From: Limanda limanda
Taxonomy: Eukaryota; Chordata; Actinopteri; Pleuronectiformes; Pleuronectidae
Assembly (NCBI RefSeq): GCF_963576545.1
Contig: NW_026870402.1
Coordinates: 930,001-994,000 of the forward strand
DNA length: 64,000 nucleotides
Direction: 5' to 3'
Made by a program: the position numbers and the translations under genes. The stretch's first letter is position 1. The number at the start of each line of letters is the position of its first letter. The notes beneath the pieces are model-generated. The model was not told the origin of the DNA, made no database searches, and worked only from the letters and a program-made list of their open reading frames with translations. Positions 48,501 through 62,500 of the stretch are shown piece by piece.

Positions 48501-50553
48501 GCTGTTTAGTGACATTTGGGATGATGTGTGATGAAAAATTCAAGAATTTAACCATTTCTTCCAAAAAAGGCTTATCTCCCTGTTTCCAGCTCTTTTCTGA
48601 CACTTGGGCTGACATGTGATGAAAAAGTCAGAAATCTTAATCAATGCTTCCAAAAAAGGCTTATCTCCCCGTTTCCAGCTGTTTAGTGACATTTGGGATG
48701 ATGTGTGATGAAAAATTCAAGAATTTAACCATTTCTTCCAAAAAAGGCTTATCTCCCTGTTTCCAGCGCTTTTCTGACACTTGGGCTGACATGTGATGAA
48801 AAAGTAAGAAATCTTAATCAATGCTTCCAAAAAAGGCTTATCTCCCCGTTTCCAGCTGTTTAGTGACATTTGGGATGATGTGTGATGAAAAATTCAAGAA
48901 TATAACCTTTTCTTCCAAAAAAAGGCAGATCTCCCTGTTTCCAGCGCTTTTCTGACACTTGGGCTGACATGTGATGAAAAAGTCAGAAATCTTAATCAAT
49001 GCTTCCAAAAAAGGCTTATCTCCCCGTTTCCAGCTGTTTAGAGACATTTGGGATGATGTGTGATGAAAAATTCAAGAATTTAACCATTTCTTCCAAAAAA
49101 GGCTTATCTCCCTGTTTCCAGCGCTTTTCTGACACTTGGGCTGACGTGATGAAAAAGTCAGAAATCTTACTCAATGCTTCCAAAAAAGGCTTATCTCCCC
49201 GTTTCCAGCTGTTTAGTGACATTTGGGATGATGTGAGATGAAAAATTCAAGAATTTAACCTTTACTTCCAAAAAAAGGCAGATCTCCCTGTTTCCAGCGC
49301 TTTTCTGACACTGTAGCTGATATGTGATGAAAAAGTAAAAATGTTAACCATTGCTTCCAAAAAAGGCTTATCTCCCCGTTTCCAGCTGTTTAGTGACATT
49401 TGGGATGATGTGTGATGAAAAATTCAAGAATTTAACCATTTCTTCCAAAAAAGGCTTATCTCCCTGTTTCCAGCTCTTTTCTGACACTTGGGCTGACATG
49501 TGATGAAAAAGTCAGAAATCTTAATCAATGCTTCCAAAAAAGGCTTATCTCCCCGTTTCCAGCTGTTTAGTGACATTTGGGATGATGTGTGATGAAAAAT
49601 TCAAGAATTTAACCATTTCTTCCAAAAAAGGCTTATCTCCCTGTTTCCAGCGCTTTTCTGACACTTGGGCTGACATGTGATGAAAAAGTAAGAAATCTTA
49701 ATCAATGCTTCCAAAAAAGGCTTATCTCCCCGTTTCCAGCTGTTTAGTGACATTTGGGATGATGTGTGATGAAAAATTCAAGAATTTAACCTTTTCTTCC
49801 AAAAAAAGGCAGATCTCCCTGTTTCCAGCGCTTTTCTGACACTGGAGCTAACATGTGATGAAAAAGTCAGAAATCTTACTCAATGCTTCCAAAAAAGGCT
49901 TATCTCCCCGTTTCCAGCTGTTTAGTGACATTTGGGATGATGTGTGATGAAAAATTCAAGAATTTAACCATTTCTTCCAAAAAAGGCTTATCTCCCTGTT
50001 TCCAGCTCTTTTCTGACACTTGGGCTGACATGTGATGAAAAAGTCAGAAATCTTAATCAATGCTTCCAAAAAAGGCTTATCTCCCCGTTTCCAGCTGTTT
50101 AGTGACATTTGGGATGATGTGTGATGAAAAATTCAAGAATTTAACCTTTTCTTCCAAAAAAAGGCAGATCTCCCTGTTTCCAGCGCTTTTCTGACACTGG
50201 AGCTGATGTGTGATGAAAAAGTCAAAATGTTAACCATTGCTTCCAAAAAAGGCTTATCTCCCCGTTTCCAGCTGTTTAGTGACATTTGGGATGATGTGTG
50301 ATGAAAAATTCAAGAATATAACCTTTTCTTCCAAAAAAAGGCAGATCTCCCTGTTTCCAGCGCTTTTCTGACACTTGGGCTGACATGTGATGAAAAAGTC
50401 AGAAATCTTAATCAATGCTTCCAAAAAAGGCTTATCTCCCCGTTTCCAGCTGTTTAGTGACATTTGGGATGATGTGTGATGAAAAATTCAAGAATTTAAC
50501 CATTTCTTCCAAAAAAGGCTTATCTCCCTGTTTCCAGCGCTTTTCTGACACTT
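45462..50553 (+). repeat. 4.6-4.95 kb tandem duplication, copy 2, two dimers longer
   Basis: This is the partner of 40862-45599, with the same markers near 45722, 47378, 48260, 49144, 49043 and 49312. Two extra 177 bp dimers (near 46785-46961 and 47.8-47.95 kb) explain the stepwise change of offset. Confidence 0.83.
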
Positions 50554-53500
50554 GGGCTGACATGTGATGAAAAAGTCAGAAATCTTAATCAATGCTTCCA
50601 AAAAAGGCTTATCTCCCCGTTTCCAGCTGTTTAGTGACATTTGGGATGATGTGTGATGAAAAATTCAAGAATTTAACCATTTCTTCCAAAAAAGGCTTAT
50701 CTCCCTGTTTCCAGCTCTTTTCTGACACTTGGGCTGACATGTGATGAAAAAGTCAGAAATCTTAATCAATGCTTCCAAAAAAGGCTTATCTCCCCGTTTC
50801 CAGCTGTTTAGTGACATTTGGGATGATGTGTGATGAAAAATTCAAGAATTTAACCATTTCTTCCAAAAAAGGCTTATCTCACTGTTTCCAGCGCTTTTCT
50901 GACACTTGGGCTGACATGTGATGAAAAAGTCAGAAATCTTAATCAATGCTTCCAAAAAAGGCTTATCTCCCCGTTTCCAGCTGTTTAGTGACATTTGGGA
51001 TGATATGTGATAAAAAATTCAAGAATTTAACCTTTTCTTCCAAAAAAAGGGAGATCTCCCTGTTTCCAGCGCTTTTCTGACACTGGAGCTGATATGTGAT
51101 GAAAAAGTCAAAATGTTAACCATTGCTTCCAAAAAAGGCTTATCTCCCCGTTTCCAGCTGTTTAATGACATTTGGGATGATGTGTGATGAAAAATTCAAG
51201 AATTTAACCTTTTCTTCCAAAAAAAGGCAGATCTCCCTGTTTCCAGCGCTTTTCTGACACTGGAGCTGATATGTGATGAAAAAGTCAAAATGTTAACCAT
51301 TGCTTCCAAAAAAGGCTTATCTCCCCGTTTCCAGCTGTTTAGTGACATTTGGGATGATGTGTGATGAAAAATTCAAGAATATAACCTTTTCTTCCAAAAA
51401 AAGGCAGATCTCCCTGTTTCCAGCGCTTTTCTGACACTTGGGCTGACATGTGATGAAAAAGTCAGAAATCTTAATCAATGCTTCCAAAAAAGGCTTATCT
51501 CCCCGTTTCCAGCTGTTTAGTGACATTTGGGATGATGTGTGATGAAAAATTCAAGAATTTAACCATTTCTTCCAAAAAAGGCTTATCTCCCTGTTTCCAG
51601 CGCTTTTCTGACACTTAGGCTGACATGTGATGAAAAAGTCAAAATGTTAACCATTGCTTCCAAAAAAGGCTTATCTCCCCGTTTCCAGCTGTTTAGTGAC
51701 ATTTGGGATGATGTGTGATGAAAAATTCAAGAATTTAACCATTTCTTCCAAAAAAGGCTTATCTCCCTGTTTCCAGCGCTTTTCTGACACTTGGGCTGAC
51801 ATGTGATGAAAAAGTCAAAATGTTAACCATTGCTTCCAAAAAAGGCTTATCTCCCCGTTTCCAGCTGTTTAGTGACATTTGGGATGATGTGTGATGAAAA
51901 ATTCAAGAATTTAACCATTTCTTCCAAAAAAGGCTTATCTCCCTGTTTCCAAGTCTTTTCTGACACTTGGGCTGACATGTGATGAAAAAGTCAGAAATCT
52001 TAATCAATGCTTCCAAAAAAGGCTTATCTCCCCGTTTCCAGCTGTTTAGTGACATTTGGGATGATGTGTGATGAAAAATTCAAGAATTTAACCATTTCTT
52101 CCAAAAAAGGCTTATCTCCCTGTTTCCAGCGCTTTTCTGACACTTGGGCTGACATGTGATGAAAAAGTCAGAAATCTTAATCAATGCTTCCAAAAAAGGC
52201 TTATCTCCCCGTTTCCAGCTGTTTAGTGACATTTGGGATGATGTGTGATAAAAAATTCAAGAATTTAACCTTTTCTTCCAAAAAAAGGGAGATCTCCCTG
52301 TTTCCAGCGCTTTTCTGACACTGGAGCTGATATGTGATGAAAAAGTCAAAATGTTAACCATTGCTTCCAAAAAAGGCTTATCTCCCCGTTTCCAGCTGTT
52401 TAATGACATTTGGGATGATGTGTGATGAAAAATTCAAGAATTTAACCTTTTCTTCCAAAAAAAGGCAGATCTCCCTGTTTCCAGCGCTTTTCTGACACTG
52501 GAGCTGATATGTGATGAAAAAGTCAAAATGTTAACCATTGCTTCCAAAAAAGGCTTATCTCCCCGTTTCCAGCTGTTTAGTGACATTTGGGATGATGTGT
52601 GATGAAAAATTCAAGAATATAACCTTTTCTTCCAAAAAAAGGCAGATCTCCCTGTTTCCAGCGCTTTTCTGACACTTGGGCTGACATGTGATGAAAAAGT
52701 CAGAAATCTTAATCAATGCTTCCAAAAAAGGCTTATCTCCCCGTTTCCTGCTGTTTAGTGACATTTGGGATGATGTGTGATGAAAAATTCAAGAATTTAA
52801 CCATTTCTTCCAAAAAAGGCTTATCTCCCTGTTTCCAGCGCTTTTCTGACACTTGGGCTGACATGTGATGAAAAAGTCAGAAATCTTAATCAATGCTTCC
52901 AAAAAAGGCTTATCTCCCCGTTTCCAGCTGTTTAGTGACATTTGGGATGATGTGTGATGAAAAATTCAAGAATTTAACCTTTTCTTCCAAAAAAAGGCAG
53001 ATCTCCCTGTTTCCAGCGCTTTTCTGACACTGGAGCTGATATGTGATGAAAAAGTCAAAATGTTAACCATTGCTTCCAAAAAAGGCTTATCTCCCCGTTT
53101 CCAGCTGTTTAGTGACATTTGGGATGATGTGTGATGAAAAATTCAAGAATTTAACCATTTCTTCCAAAAAAGGCTTATCTCCCTGTTTCCAGCGCTTTTC
53201 TGACACTTAGGCTGACATGTGATGAAAAAGTCAAAATGTTAACCATTGCTTCCAAAAAAGGCTTATCTCCCCGTTTCCAGCTGTTTAGTGACATTTGGGA
53301 TGATGTGTGATGAAAAATTCAAGAATATAACCTTTTCTTCCAAAAAAAGGCAGATCTCCCTGTTTCCAGCGCTTTTCTGACACTTGGGCTGACATGTGAT
53401 GAAAAAGTCAGAAATCTTAATCAATGCTTCCAAAAAAGGCTTATCTCCCCGTTTCCAGCTGTTTAGTGACATTTGGGATGATGTGTGATGAAAAATTCAA

Positions 53501-53879
53501 GAATTTAACCATTTCTTCCAAAAAAGGCTTATCTCCCTGTTTCCAGCGCTTTTCTGACACTTGGGCTGACATGTGATGAAAAAGTCAGAAATCTTAATCA
53601 ATGCTTCCAAAAAAGGCTTATCTCCCCGTTTCCAGCTGTTTAGTGACATTTGGGATGATGTGTGATGAAAAATTCAAGAATTTAACCTTTTCTTCCAAAA
53701 AAAGGCAGATCTCCCTGTTTCCAGCGCTTTTCTGACACTGGAGCTGATATGTGATGAAAAAGTCAAAATGTTAACCATTGCTTCCAAAAAAGGCTTATCT
53801 CCCCGTTTCCAGCTGTTTAATGACATTTGGGATGATGTGTGATAAAAAATTCAAGAATTTAACCATTTCTTCCAAAAAA

Positions 53880-56800
53880 AGGCAGATCTCCCTGTTTCCA
53901 GCGCTTTTCTGACACTTGGGCTGACATGTGATGAAAAAGTCAGAAATCTTAATCAATGCTTCCAAAAAAGGCTTATCTCCCCTTTTCCAGCTGTTTAGTG
54001 ACATTTGGGATGATGTGTGATGAAAAATTCAAGAATTTAACAATTTCTTCCAAAAAAGGCTTATCTCCCTGTTTCCAGCGCTTTTCTGACACTTGGGCTG
54101 ACATGTGATGAAAAAGTCAGAAATCTTAATCAATGCTTCCAAAAAAGGCTTATCTCCCCGTTTCCAGCTGTTTAGTGACATTTGGGATGATGTGTGATGA
54201 AAAATTCAAGAATTTAACCATTTCTTCCAAAAAAGGCTTATCTCCCTGTTTCCAGCGCTTTTCTGACACTTAGGCTGACATGTGATGAAAAAGTCAAAAT
54301 GTTAACCATTGCTTCCAAAAAAGGCTTATCTCCCCGTTTCCAGCTGTTTAGTGACATTTGGGATGATGTGTGATGAAAAATTCAAGAATATAACCTTTTC
54401 TTCCAAAAAAAGGCAGATCTCCCTGTTTCCAGCGCTTTTCTGACACTTGGGCTGACATGTGATGAAAAAGTCAGAAATCTTAATCAATGCTTCCAAAAAA
54501 GGCTTATCTCCCCGTTTCCAGCTGTTTAGTGACATTTGGGATGATGTGTGATGAAAAATTCAAGAATTTAACCATTTCTTCCAAAAAAGGCTTATCTCCC
54601 TGTTTCCAGCGCTTTTCTGACACTTGGGCTGACATGTGATGAAAAAGTCAGAAATCTTAATCAATGCTTCCAAAAAAGGCTTATCTCCCCGTTTCCAGCT
54701 GTTTAGTGACATTTGGGATGATGTGTGATGAAAAATTCAAGAATTTAACCTTTTCTTCCAAAAAAAGGCAGATCTCCCTGTTTCCAGCGCTTTTCTGACA
54801 CTGGAGCTGATATGTGATGAAAAAGTCAAAATGTTAACCATTGCTTCCAAAAAAGGCTTATCTCCCCGTTTCCAGCTGTTTAATGACATTTGGGATGATG
54901 TGTGATAAAAATTCAAGAATTTAACCATTTCTTCCAAAAAAAGGCAGATCTCCCTGTTTCCAGCGCTTTTCTGACACTTGGGCTGACATGTGATGAAAAA
55001 GTCAGAAATCTTAATCAATGCTTCCAAAAAAGGCTTATCTCCCCGTTTCCAGCTGTTTAGTGACATTTGGGATGATGTGTGATGAAAAATTCAAGAATTT
55101 AACCATTTCTTCCAAAAAAGGCTTATCTCCCTGTTTCCAGCGCTTTTCTGACACTTAGGCTGACATGTGATGAAAAAGTCAAAATGTTAACCATTGCTTC
55201 CAAAAAAGGCTTATCTCCCCGTTTCCAGCTGTTTAGTGACATTTGGGATGATGTGTGATGAAAAATTCAAGAATATAACCTTTTCTTCCAAAAAAAGGCA
55301 GATCTCCCTGTTTCCAGCGCTTTTCTGACACTTGGGCTGACATGTGATGAAAAAGTCAGAAATCTTAATCAATGCTTCCAAAAAAGGCTTATCTCCCCGT
55401 TTCCAGCTGTTTAGTGACATTTGGGATGATGTGTGATGAAAAATTCAAGAATTTAACAATTTCTTCCAAAAAAGGCTTATCTCCCTGTTTCCAGCGCTTT
55501 TCTGACACTTGGGCTGACATGTGATGAAAAAGTCAGAAATCTTAATCAATGCTTCCAAAAAAGGCTTATCTCCCCGTTTCCAGCTGTTTAGTGACATTTG
55601 GGATGATGTGTGATGAAAAATTCAAGAATTTAACCATTTCTTCCAAAAAAGGCTTATCTCCCTGTTTCCAGCGCTTTTCTGACACTTAGGCTGACATGTG
55701 ATGAAAAAGTCAAAATGTTAACCATTGCTTCCAAAAAAGGCTTATCTCCCCGTTTCCAGCTGTTTAGTGACATTTGGGATGATGTGTGATGAAAAATTCA
55801 AGAATATAACCTTTTCTTCCAAAAAAAGGCAGATCTCCCTGTTTCCAGCGCTTTTCTGACACTTGGGCTGACATGTGATGAAAAAGTCAGAAATCTTAAT
55901 CAATGCTTCCAAAAAAGGCTTATCTCCCCGTTTCCAGCTGTTTAGTGACATTTGGGATGATGTGTGATGAAAAATTCAAGAATTTAACCATTTCTTCCAA
56001 AAAAGGCTTATCTCCCTGTTTCCAGCGCTTTTCTGACACTTGGGCTGACATGTGATGAAAAAGTCAGAAATCTTAATCAATGCTTCCAAAAAAGGCTTAT
56101 CTCCCCGTTTCCAGCTGTTTAGTGACATTTGGGATGATGTGTGATGAAAAATTCAAGAATTTAACCTTTTCTTCCAAAAAAAGGCAGATCTCCCTGTTTC
56201 CAGCGCTTTTCTGACACTGGAGCTGATATGTGATGAAAAAGTCAACATGTTAACCATTGCTTCCAAAAAAGGCTTATCTCCCCGTTTCCAGCTGTTTAAT
56301 GACATTTGGGATGATGTGTGATAAAAATTCAAGAATTTAACCATTTCTTCCAAAAAAAGGCAGATCTCCCTGTTTCCAGCGCTTTTCTGACACTTGGGCT
56401 GACATGTGATGAAAAAGTCAGAAATCTTAATCAATGCTTCCAAAAAAGGCTTATCTCCCCGTTTCCAGCTGTTTAGTGACATTTGGGATGATGTGTGATG
56501 AAAAATTCAAGAATTTAACCATTTCTTCCAAAAAAGGCTTATCTCCCTGTTTCCAGCGCTTTTCTGACACTTAGGCTGACATGTGATGAAAAAGTCAAAA
56601 TGTTAACCATTGCTTCCAAAAAAGGCTTATCTCCCCGTTTCCAGCTGTTTAGTGACATTTGGGATGATGTGTGATGAAAAATTCAAGAATATAACCTTTT
56701 CTTCCAAAAAAAGGCAGATCTCCCTGTTTCCAGCGCTTTTCTGACACTTGGGCTGACATGTGATGAAAAAGTCAGAAATCTTAATCAATGCTTCCAAAAA

Positions 56801-59568
56801 AGGCTTATCTCCCCGTTTCCAGCTGTTTAGTGACATTTGGGATGACGTGTGATGAAAAATTCAAGAATTTAACCATTTCTTCCAAAAAAGGCTTATCTCC
56901 CTGTTTCCAGCTCTTTTCTGACACTTGGGCTGACATGTGATGAAAAAGTCAGAAATCTTAATCAATGCTTCCAAAAAAGGCTTATCTCCCCGTTTCCAGC
57001 TGTTTAGTGACATTTGGGATGATGTGTGATGAAAAATTCAAGAATTTAACAATTTCTTCCAAAAAAGGCTTATCTCCCTGTTTCCAGCGCTTTTCTGACA
57101 CTTGGGCTGACATGTGATGAAAAAGTCAGAAATCTTAATCAATGCTTCCAAAAAAGGCTTATCTCCCCGTTTCCAGCTGTTTAGTGACATTTGGGATGAT
57201 GTGTGATGAAAAATTCAAGAATTTAACCATTTCTTCCAAAAAAGGCTTATCTCCCTGTTTCCAGCGTTTTTCTGACACTTGGGCTGACATGTGATGAAAA
57301 AGTCAGAAATCTTAATCAATGCTTCCAAAAAAGGCTTATCTCCCCGTTTTCAGCTGTTTAGTGACATTTGGGATGATGTGTGATGAAAAATTCAAGAATT
57401 TAACCATTTCTTCCAAAAAAGGCTTATCTCCTTGTTTCCAGCGCTTTTCTGACACTTGGGCTGACATGTGATGAAAAAGTCAGAAATCTTAATCAATGCT
57501 TCCAAAAAAGGCTTATCTCCCCGTTTCCAGCTGTTTAGTGACATTTGGGATGATGTGTGATGAAAAATTCAAGAATTTAACCTTTTCTTCCAAAAAAAGG
57601 CAGATCTCCCTGTTTCCAGCGCTTTTCTGACACTTGGGCTGACATGTGATGAAAAAGTCAGAAATCTTAATCAATGCTTCCAAAAAAGGCTTATCTCCCC
57701 GTTTCCAGCTGTTTAGTGACATTTGGGATGATGTGTGATGAAAAATTCAAGAATTTAACAATTTCTTCCAAAAAAGGCTTATCTCCCTGTTTCCAGCGCT
57801 TTTCTGACACTTGGGCTGACATGTGATGAAAAAGTCAGAAATCTTAATCAATGCTTCCAAAAAAGGCTTATCTCCCCGTTTCCAGCTGTTTAGTGACATT
57901 TGGGATGATGTGTGATGAAAAATTCAAGAATTTAACCATTTCTTCCAAAAAAGGCTTATCTCCCTGTTTCCAGCGCTTTTCTGACACTTAGGCTGACATG
58001 TGATGAAAAAGTCAAAATGTTAACCATTGCTTCCAAAAAAGGCTTATCTCCCCGTTTCCAGCTGTTTAGTGACATTTGGGATGATGTGTGATGAAAAATT
58101 CAAGAATATAACCTTTTCTTCCAAAAAAAGGCAGATCTCCCTGTTTCCAGCGCTTTTCTGACACTTGGGCTGACATGTGATGAAAAAGTCAGAAATCTTA
58201 ATCAATGCTTCCAAAAAAGGCTTATCTCCCCGTTTCCAGCTGTTTAGTGACATTTGGGATGATGTGTGATGAAAAATTCAAGAATTTAACCATTTCTTCC
58301 AAAAAAGGCTTATCTCCCTGTTTCCAGCGCTTTTCTGACACTTGGGCTGACATGTGATGAAAAAGTCAGAAATCTTAATCAATGCTTCCAAAAAAGGCTT
58401 ATCTCCCCGTTTCCAGCTGTTTAGTGACATTTGGGATGATGTGTGATGAAAAATTCAAGAATTTAACCTTTTCTTCCAAAAAAAGGCAGATCTCCCTGTT
58501 TCCAGCGCTTTTCTGACACTGGAGCTGATATGTGATGAAAAAGTCAAAATGTTAACCATTGCTTCCAAAAAAGGCTTATCTCCCCGTTTCCAGCTGTTTA
58601 ATGACATTTGGGATGATGTGTGATAAAAATTCAAGAATTTAACCATTTCTTCCAAAAAAAGGCAGATCTCCCTGTTTCCAGCGCTTTTCTGACACTTGGG
58701 CTGACATGTGATGAAAAAGTCAGAAATCTTAATCAATGCTTCCAAAAAAGGCTTATCTCCCCGTTTCCAGCTGTTTAGTGACATTTGGGATGATGTGTGA
58801 TGAAAAATTCAAGAATTTAACCATTTCTTCCAAAAAAGGCTTATCTCCCTGTTTCCAGCGCTTTTCTGACACTTAGGCTGACATGTGATGAAAAAGTCAA
58901 AATGTTAACCATTGCTTCCAAAAAAGGCTTATCTCCCCGTTTCCAGCTGTTTAGTGACATTTGGGATGATGTGTGATGAAAAATTCAAGAATATAACCTT
59001 TTCTTCCAAAAAAAGGCAGATCTCCCTGTTTCCAGCGCTTTTCTGACACTTGGGCTGACATGTGATGAAAAAGTCAGAAATCTTAATCAATGCTTCCAAA
59101 AAAGGCTTATCTCCCCGTTTCCAGCTGTTTAGTGACATTTGGGATGATGTGTGATGAAAAATTCAAGAATTTAACCATTTCTTCCAAAAAAGGCTTATCT
59201 CCCTGTTTCCAGCTCTTTTCTGACACTTGGGCTGACATGTGATGAAAAAGTCAGAAATCTTAATCAATGCTTCCAAAAAAGGCTTATCTCCCCGTTTCCA
59301 GCTGTTTAGTGACATTTGGGATGATGTGTGATGAAAAATTCAAGAATTTAACAATTTCTTCCAAAAAAGGCTTATCTCCCTGTTTCCAGCGCTTTTCTGA
59401 CACTTGGGCTGACATGTGATGAAAAAGTCAGAAATCTTAATCAATGCTTCCAAAAAAGGCTTATCTCCCCGTTTCCAGCTGTTTAGTGACATTTGGGATG
59501 ATGTGTGATGAAAAATTCAAGAATTTAACCATTTCTTCCAAAAAAGGCTTATCTCCCTGTTTCCAGCG
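53880..59568 (+). repeat. 1416-bp (8-dimer) higher-order repeats, with a third copy at a 2302-bp offset
   Basis: About 53880-55455 matches 55296-56871 at 1416 bp (8 dimers). About 55300-57266 matches 57600-59568 at 2302 bp (13 dimers). Markers are 'taacaatttcttcc' (54040, 55456, 57757), an A monomer with 'tgtgataaaaattc' one A shorter than elsewhere (54905, 56321, 58621, and again 63759), and 'ccagctctttt' (56911, 59213). Confidence 0.75.
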
Positions 59569-62500
59569 CTTTTCTGACACTTAGGCTGACATGTGATGAA
59601 AAAGTCAAAATGTTAACCATTGCTTCCAAAAAAGGCTCATCTCCCCGTTTTCAGCTGTTTAGTGACATTTGGGATGATGTGTGATGAAAAATTCAAGAAT
59701 ATAACCTTTTCTTCCAAAAAAAGGCAGATCTCCCTGTTTCCAGCGCTTTTCTGACACTTGGGCTGACATGTGATGAAAAAGTCAGAAATCTTAATCAATG
59801 CTTCCAAAAAAGGCTTATCTCCCCGTTTCCAGCTGTTTAGTGACATTTGGGATGATGTGTGATGAAAAATTCAAGAATTTAACCATTTCTTCCAAAAAAG
59901 GCTTATCTCCCTGTTTCCAGCTCTTTTCTGACACTTGGGCTGACATGTGATGAAAAAGTCAGAAATCTTAATCAATGCTTCCAAAAAAGGCTTATCTCCC
60001 CGTTTCCAGCTGTTTAGTGACATTTGGGATGATGTGTGATGAAAAATTCAAGAATTTAACCTTTTCTTCCAAAAAAAGGCAGATCTCCCTGTTTCCAGCG
60101 CTTTTCTGACACTGGAGCTGATATGTGATGAAAAAGTCAAAATGTTAACCATTGCTTCCAAAAAAGGCTTATCTCCCCGTTTCCAGCTGTTTAGTGACAT
60201 TTGGGATGATGTGTGATGAAAAATTCAAGAATATAACCTTTTCTTCCAAAAAAAGGCAGATCTCCCTGTTTCCAGCGCTTTTCTGACACTTGGGCTGACA
60301 TGTGATGAAAAAGTCAGAAATCTTAATCAATGCTTCCAAAAAAGGCTTATCTCCCCGTTTCCAGCTGTTTAGTGACATTGGGGATGATGTGTGATGAAAA
60401 ATTCAAGAATTTAACCATTTCTTCCAAAAAAGGCTTATCTCCCTGTTTCCAGCGCTTTTCTGACACTTAGGCTGACATGTGATGAAAAAGTCAAAATGTT
60501 AACCATTGCTTCCAAAAAAGGCTTATCTCCCCGTTTCCAGCTGTTTAGTGACATTTGGGATGATGTGTGATGAAAAATTCAAGAATATAACCTTTTCTTC
60601 CAAAAAAAGGCAGATCTCCCTGTTTCCAGCGCTTTTCTGACACTTGGGCTGACATGTGATGAAAAAGTCAGAAATCTTAATCAATGCTTCCAAAAAAGGC
60701 TTATCTCCCCGTTTCCAGCTGTTTAGTGACATTTGGGATGATGTGTGATGAAAAATTCAAGAATTTAACCATTTCTTCCAAAAAAGGCTTATCTCCCTGT
60801 TTCCAGCTCTTTTCTGACACTTGGGCTGACATGTGATGAAAAAGTCAGAAATCTTAATCAATGCTTCCAAAAAAGGCTTATCTCCCCGTTTCCAGCTGTT
60901 TAGTGACATTTGGGATGATGTGTGATGAAAAATTCAAGAATTTAACCTTTTCTTCCAAAAAAAGGCAGATCTCCCTGTTTCCAGCGCTTTTCTGACACTG
61001 GAGCTGATATGTGATGAAAAAGTCAAAATGTTAACCATTGCTTCCAAAAAAGGCTTATCTCCCCGTTTCCAGCTGTTTAGTGACATTTGGGATGATGTGT
61101 GATGAAAAATTCAAGAATATAACCTTTTCTTCCAAAAAAAGGCAGATCTCCCTGTTTCCAGCGCTTTTCTGACACTTGGGCTGACATGTGATGAAAAAGT
61201 CAGAAATCTTAATCAATGCTTCCAAAAAAGGCTTATCTCCCCGTTTCCAGCTGTTTAGTGACATTGGGGATGATGTGTGATGAAAAATTCAAGAATTTAA
61301 CCATTTCTTCCAAAAAAGGCTTATCTCCCTGTTTCCAGCGCTTTTCTGACACTTGGGCTGACATGTGATGAAAAAGTCAAAATGTTAACCATTGCTTCCA
61401 AAAAAGGCTTATCTCCCCGTTTCCAGCTGTTTAGTGACATTTGGGATGATGTGTGATGAAAAATTCAAGAATTTAACCATTTCTTCCAAAAAAGGCTTAT
61501 CTCCCTGTTTCCAGCTCTTTTCTGACACTTGGGCTGACATGTGATGAAAAAGTCAGAAATCTTAATCAATGCTTCCAAAAAAGGCTTATCTCCCCGTTTC
61601 CAGCTGTTTAGTGACATTTGGGATGATGTGTGATGAAAAATTCAAGAATTTAACCATTTCTTCCAAAAAAGGCTTATCTCCCTGTTTCCAGCGCTTTTCT
61701 GACACTTGGGCTGACATGTGATGAAAAAGTAAGAAATCTTAATCAATGCTTCCAAAAAAGGCTTATCTCCCCGTTTCCAACTGTTTAGTGACATTTGGGA
61801 TGATGTGTGATGAAAAATTCAAGAATTTAACCTTTTCTTCCAAAAAAAGGCAGATCTCCCTGTTTCCAGCGCTTTTCTGACACTGGAGCTGATATGTGAT
61901 GAAAAAGTCAAAATGTTAACCATTGCTTCCAAAAAAGGCTTATCTCCCCGTTTCCAGCTGTTTAGTGACATTTGGGATGATGTGTGATGAAAAATTCAAG
62001 AATATAACCTTTTCTTCCAAAAAAAGGCAGATCTCCCTGTTTCCAGCGCTTTTCTGACACTTGGGCTGACATGTGATGAAAAAGTCAGAAATCTTAATCA
62101 ATGCTTCCAAAAAAGGCTTATGTCCCCGTTTCCAGCTGTTTAGTGACATTTGGGATGATGTGTGATGAAAAATTCAAGAATTTAACCTTTTCTTCCAAAA
62201 AAAGGCAGATCTCCCTGTTTCCAGCGCTTTTCTGACACTGGAGCTGATATGTGATGAAAAAGTCAAAATGTTAACCATTGCTTCCAAAAAAGGCTTATCT
62301 CCCCGTTTCCAGCTGTTTAGTGACATTTGGGATGATGTGTGATGAAAAATTCAAGAATATAACCTTTTCTTCCAAAAAAAGGCAGATCTCCCTGTTTCCA
62401 GCGCTTTTCTGACACTTGGGCTGACATGTGATGAAAAAGTCAGAAATCTTAATCAATGCTTCCAAAAAAGGCTTATCTCCCCGTTTCCAGCTGTTTAGTG

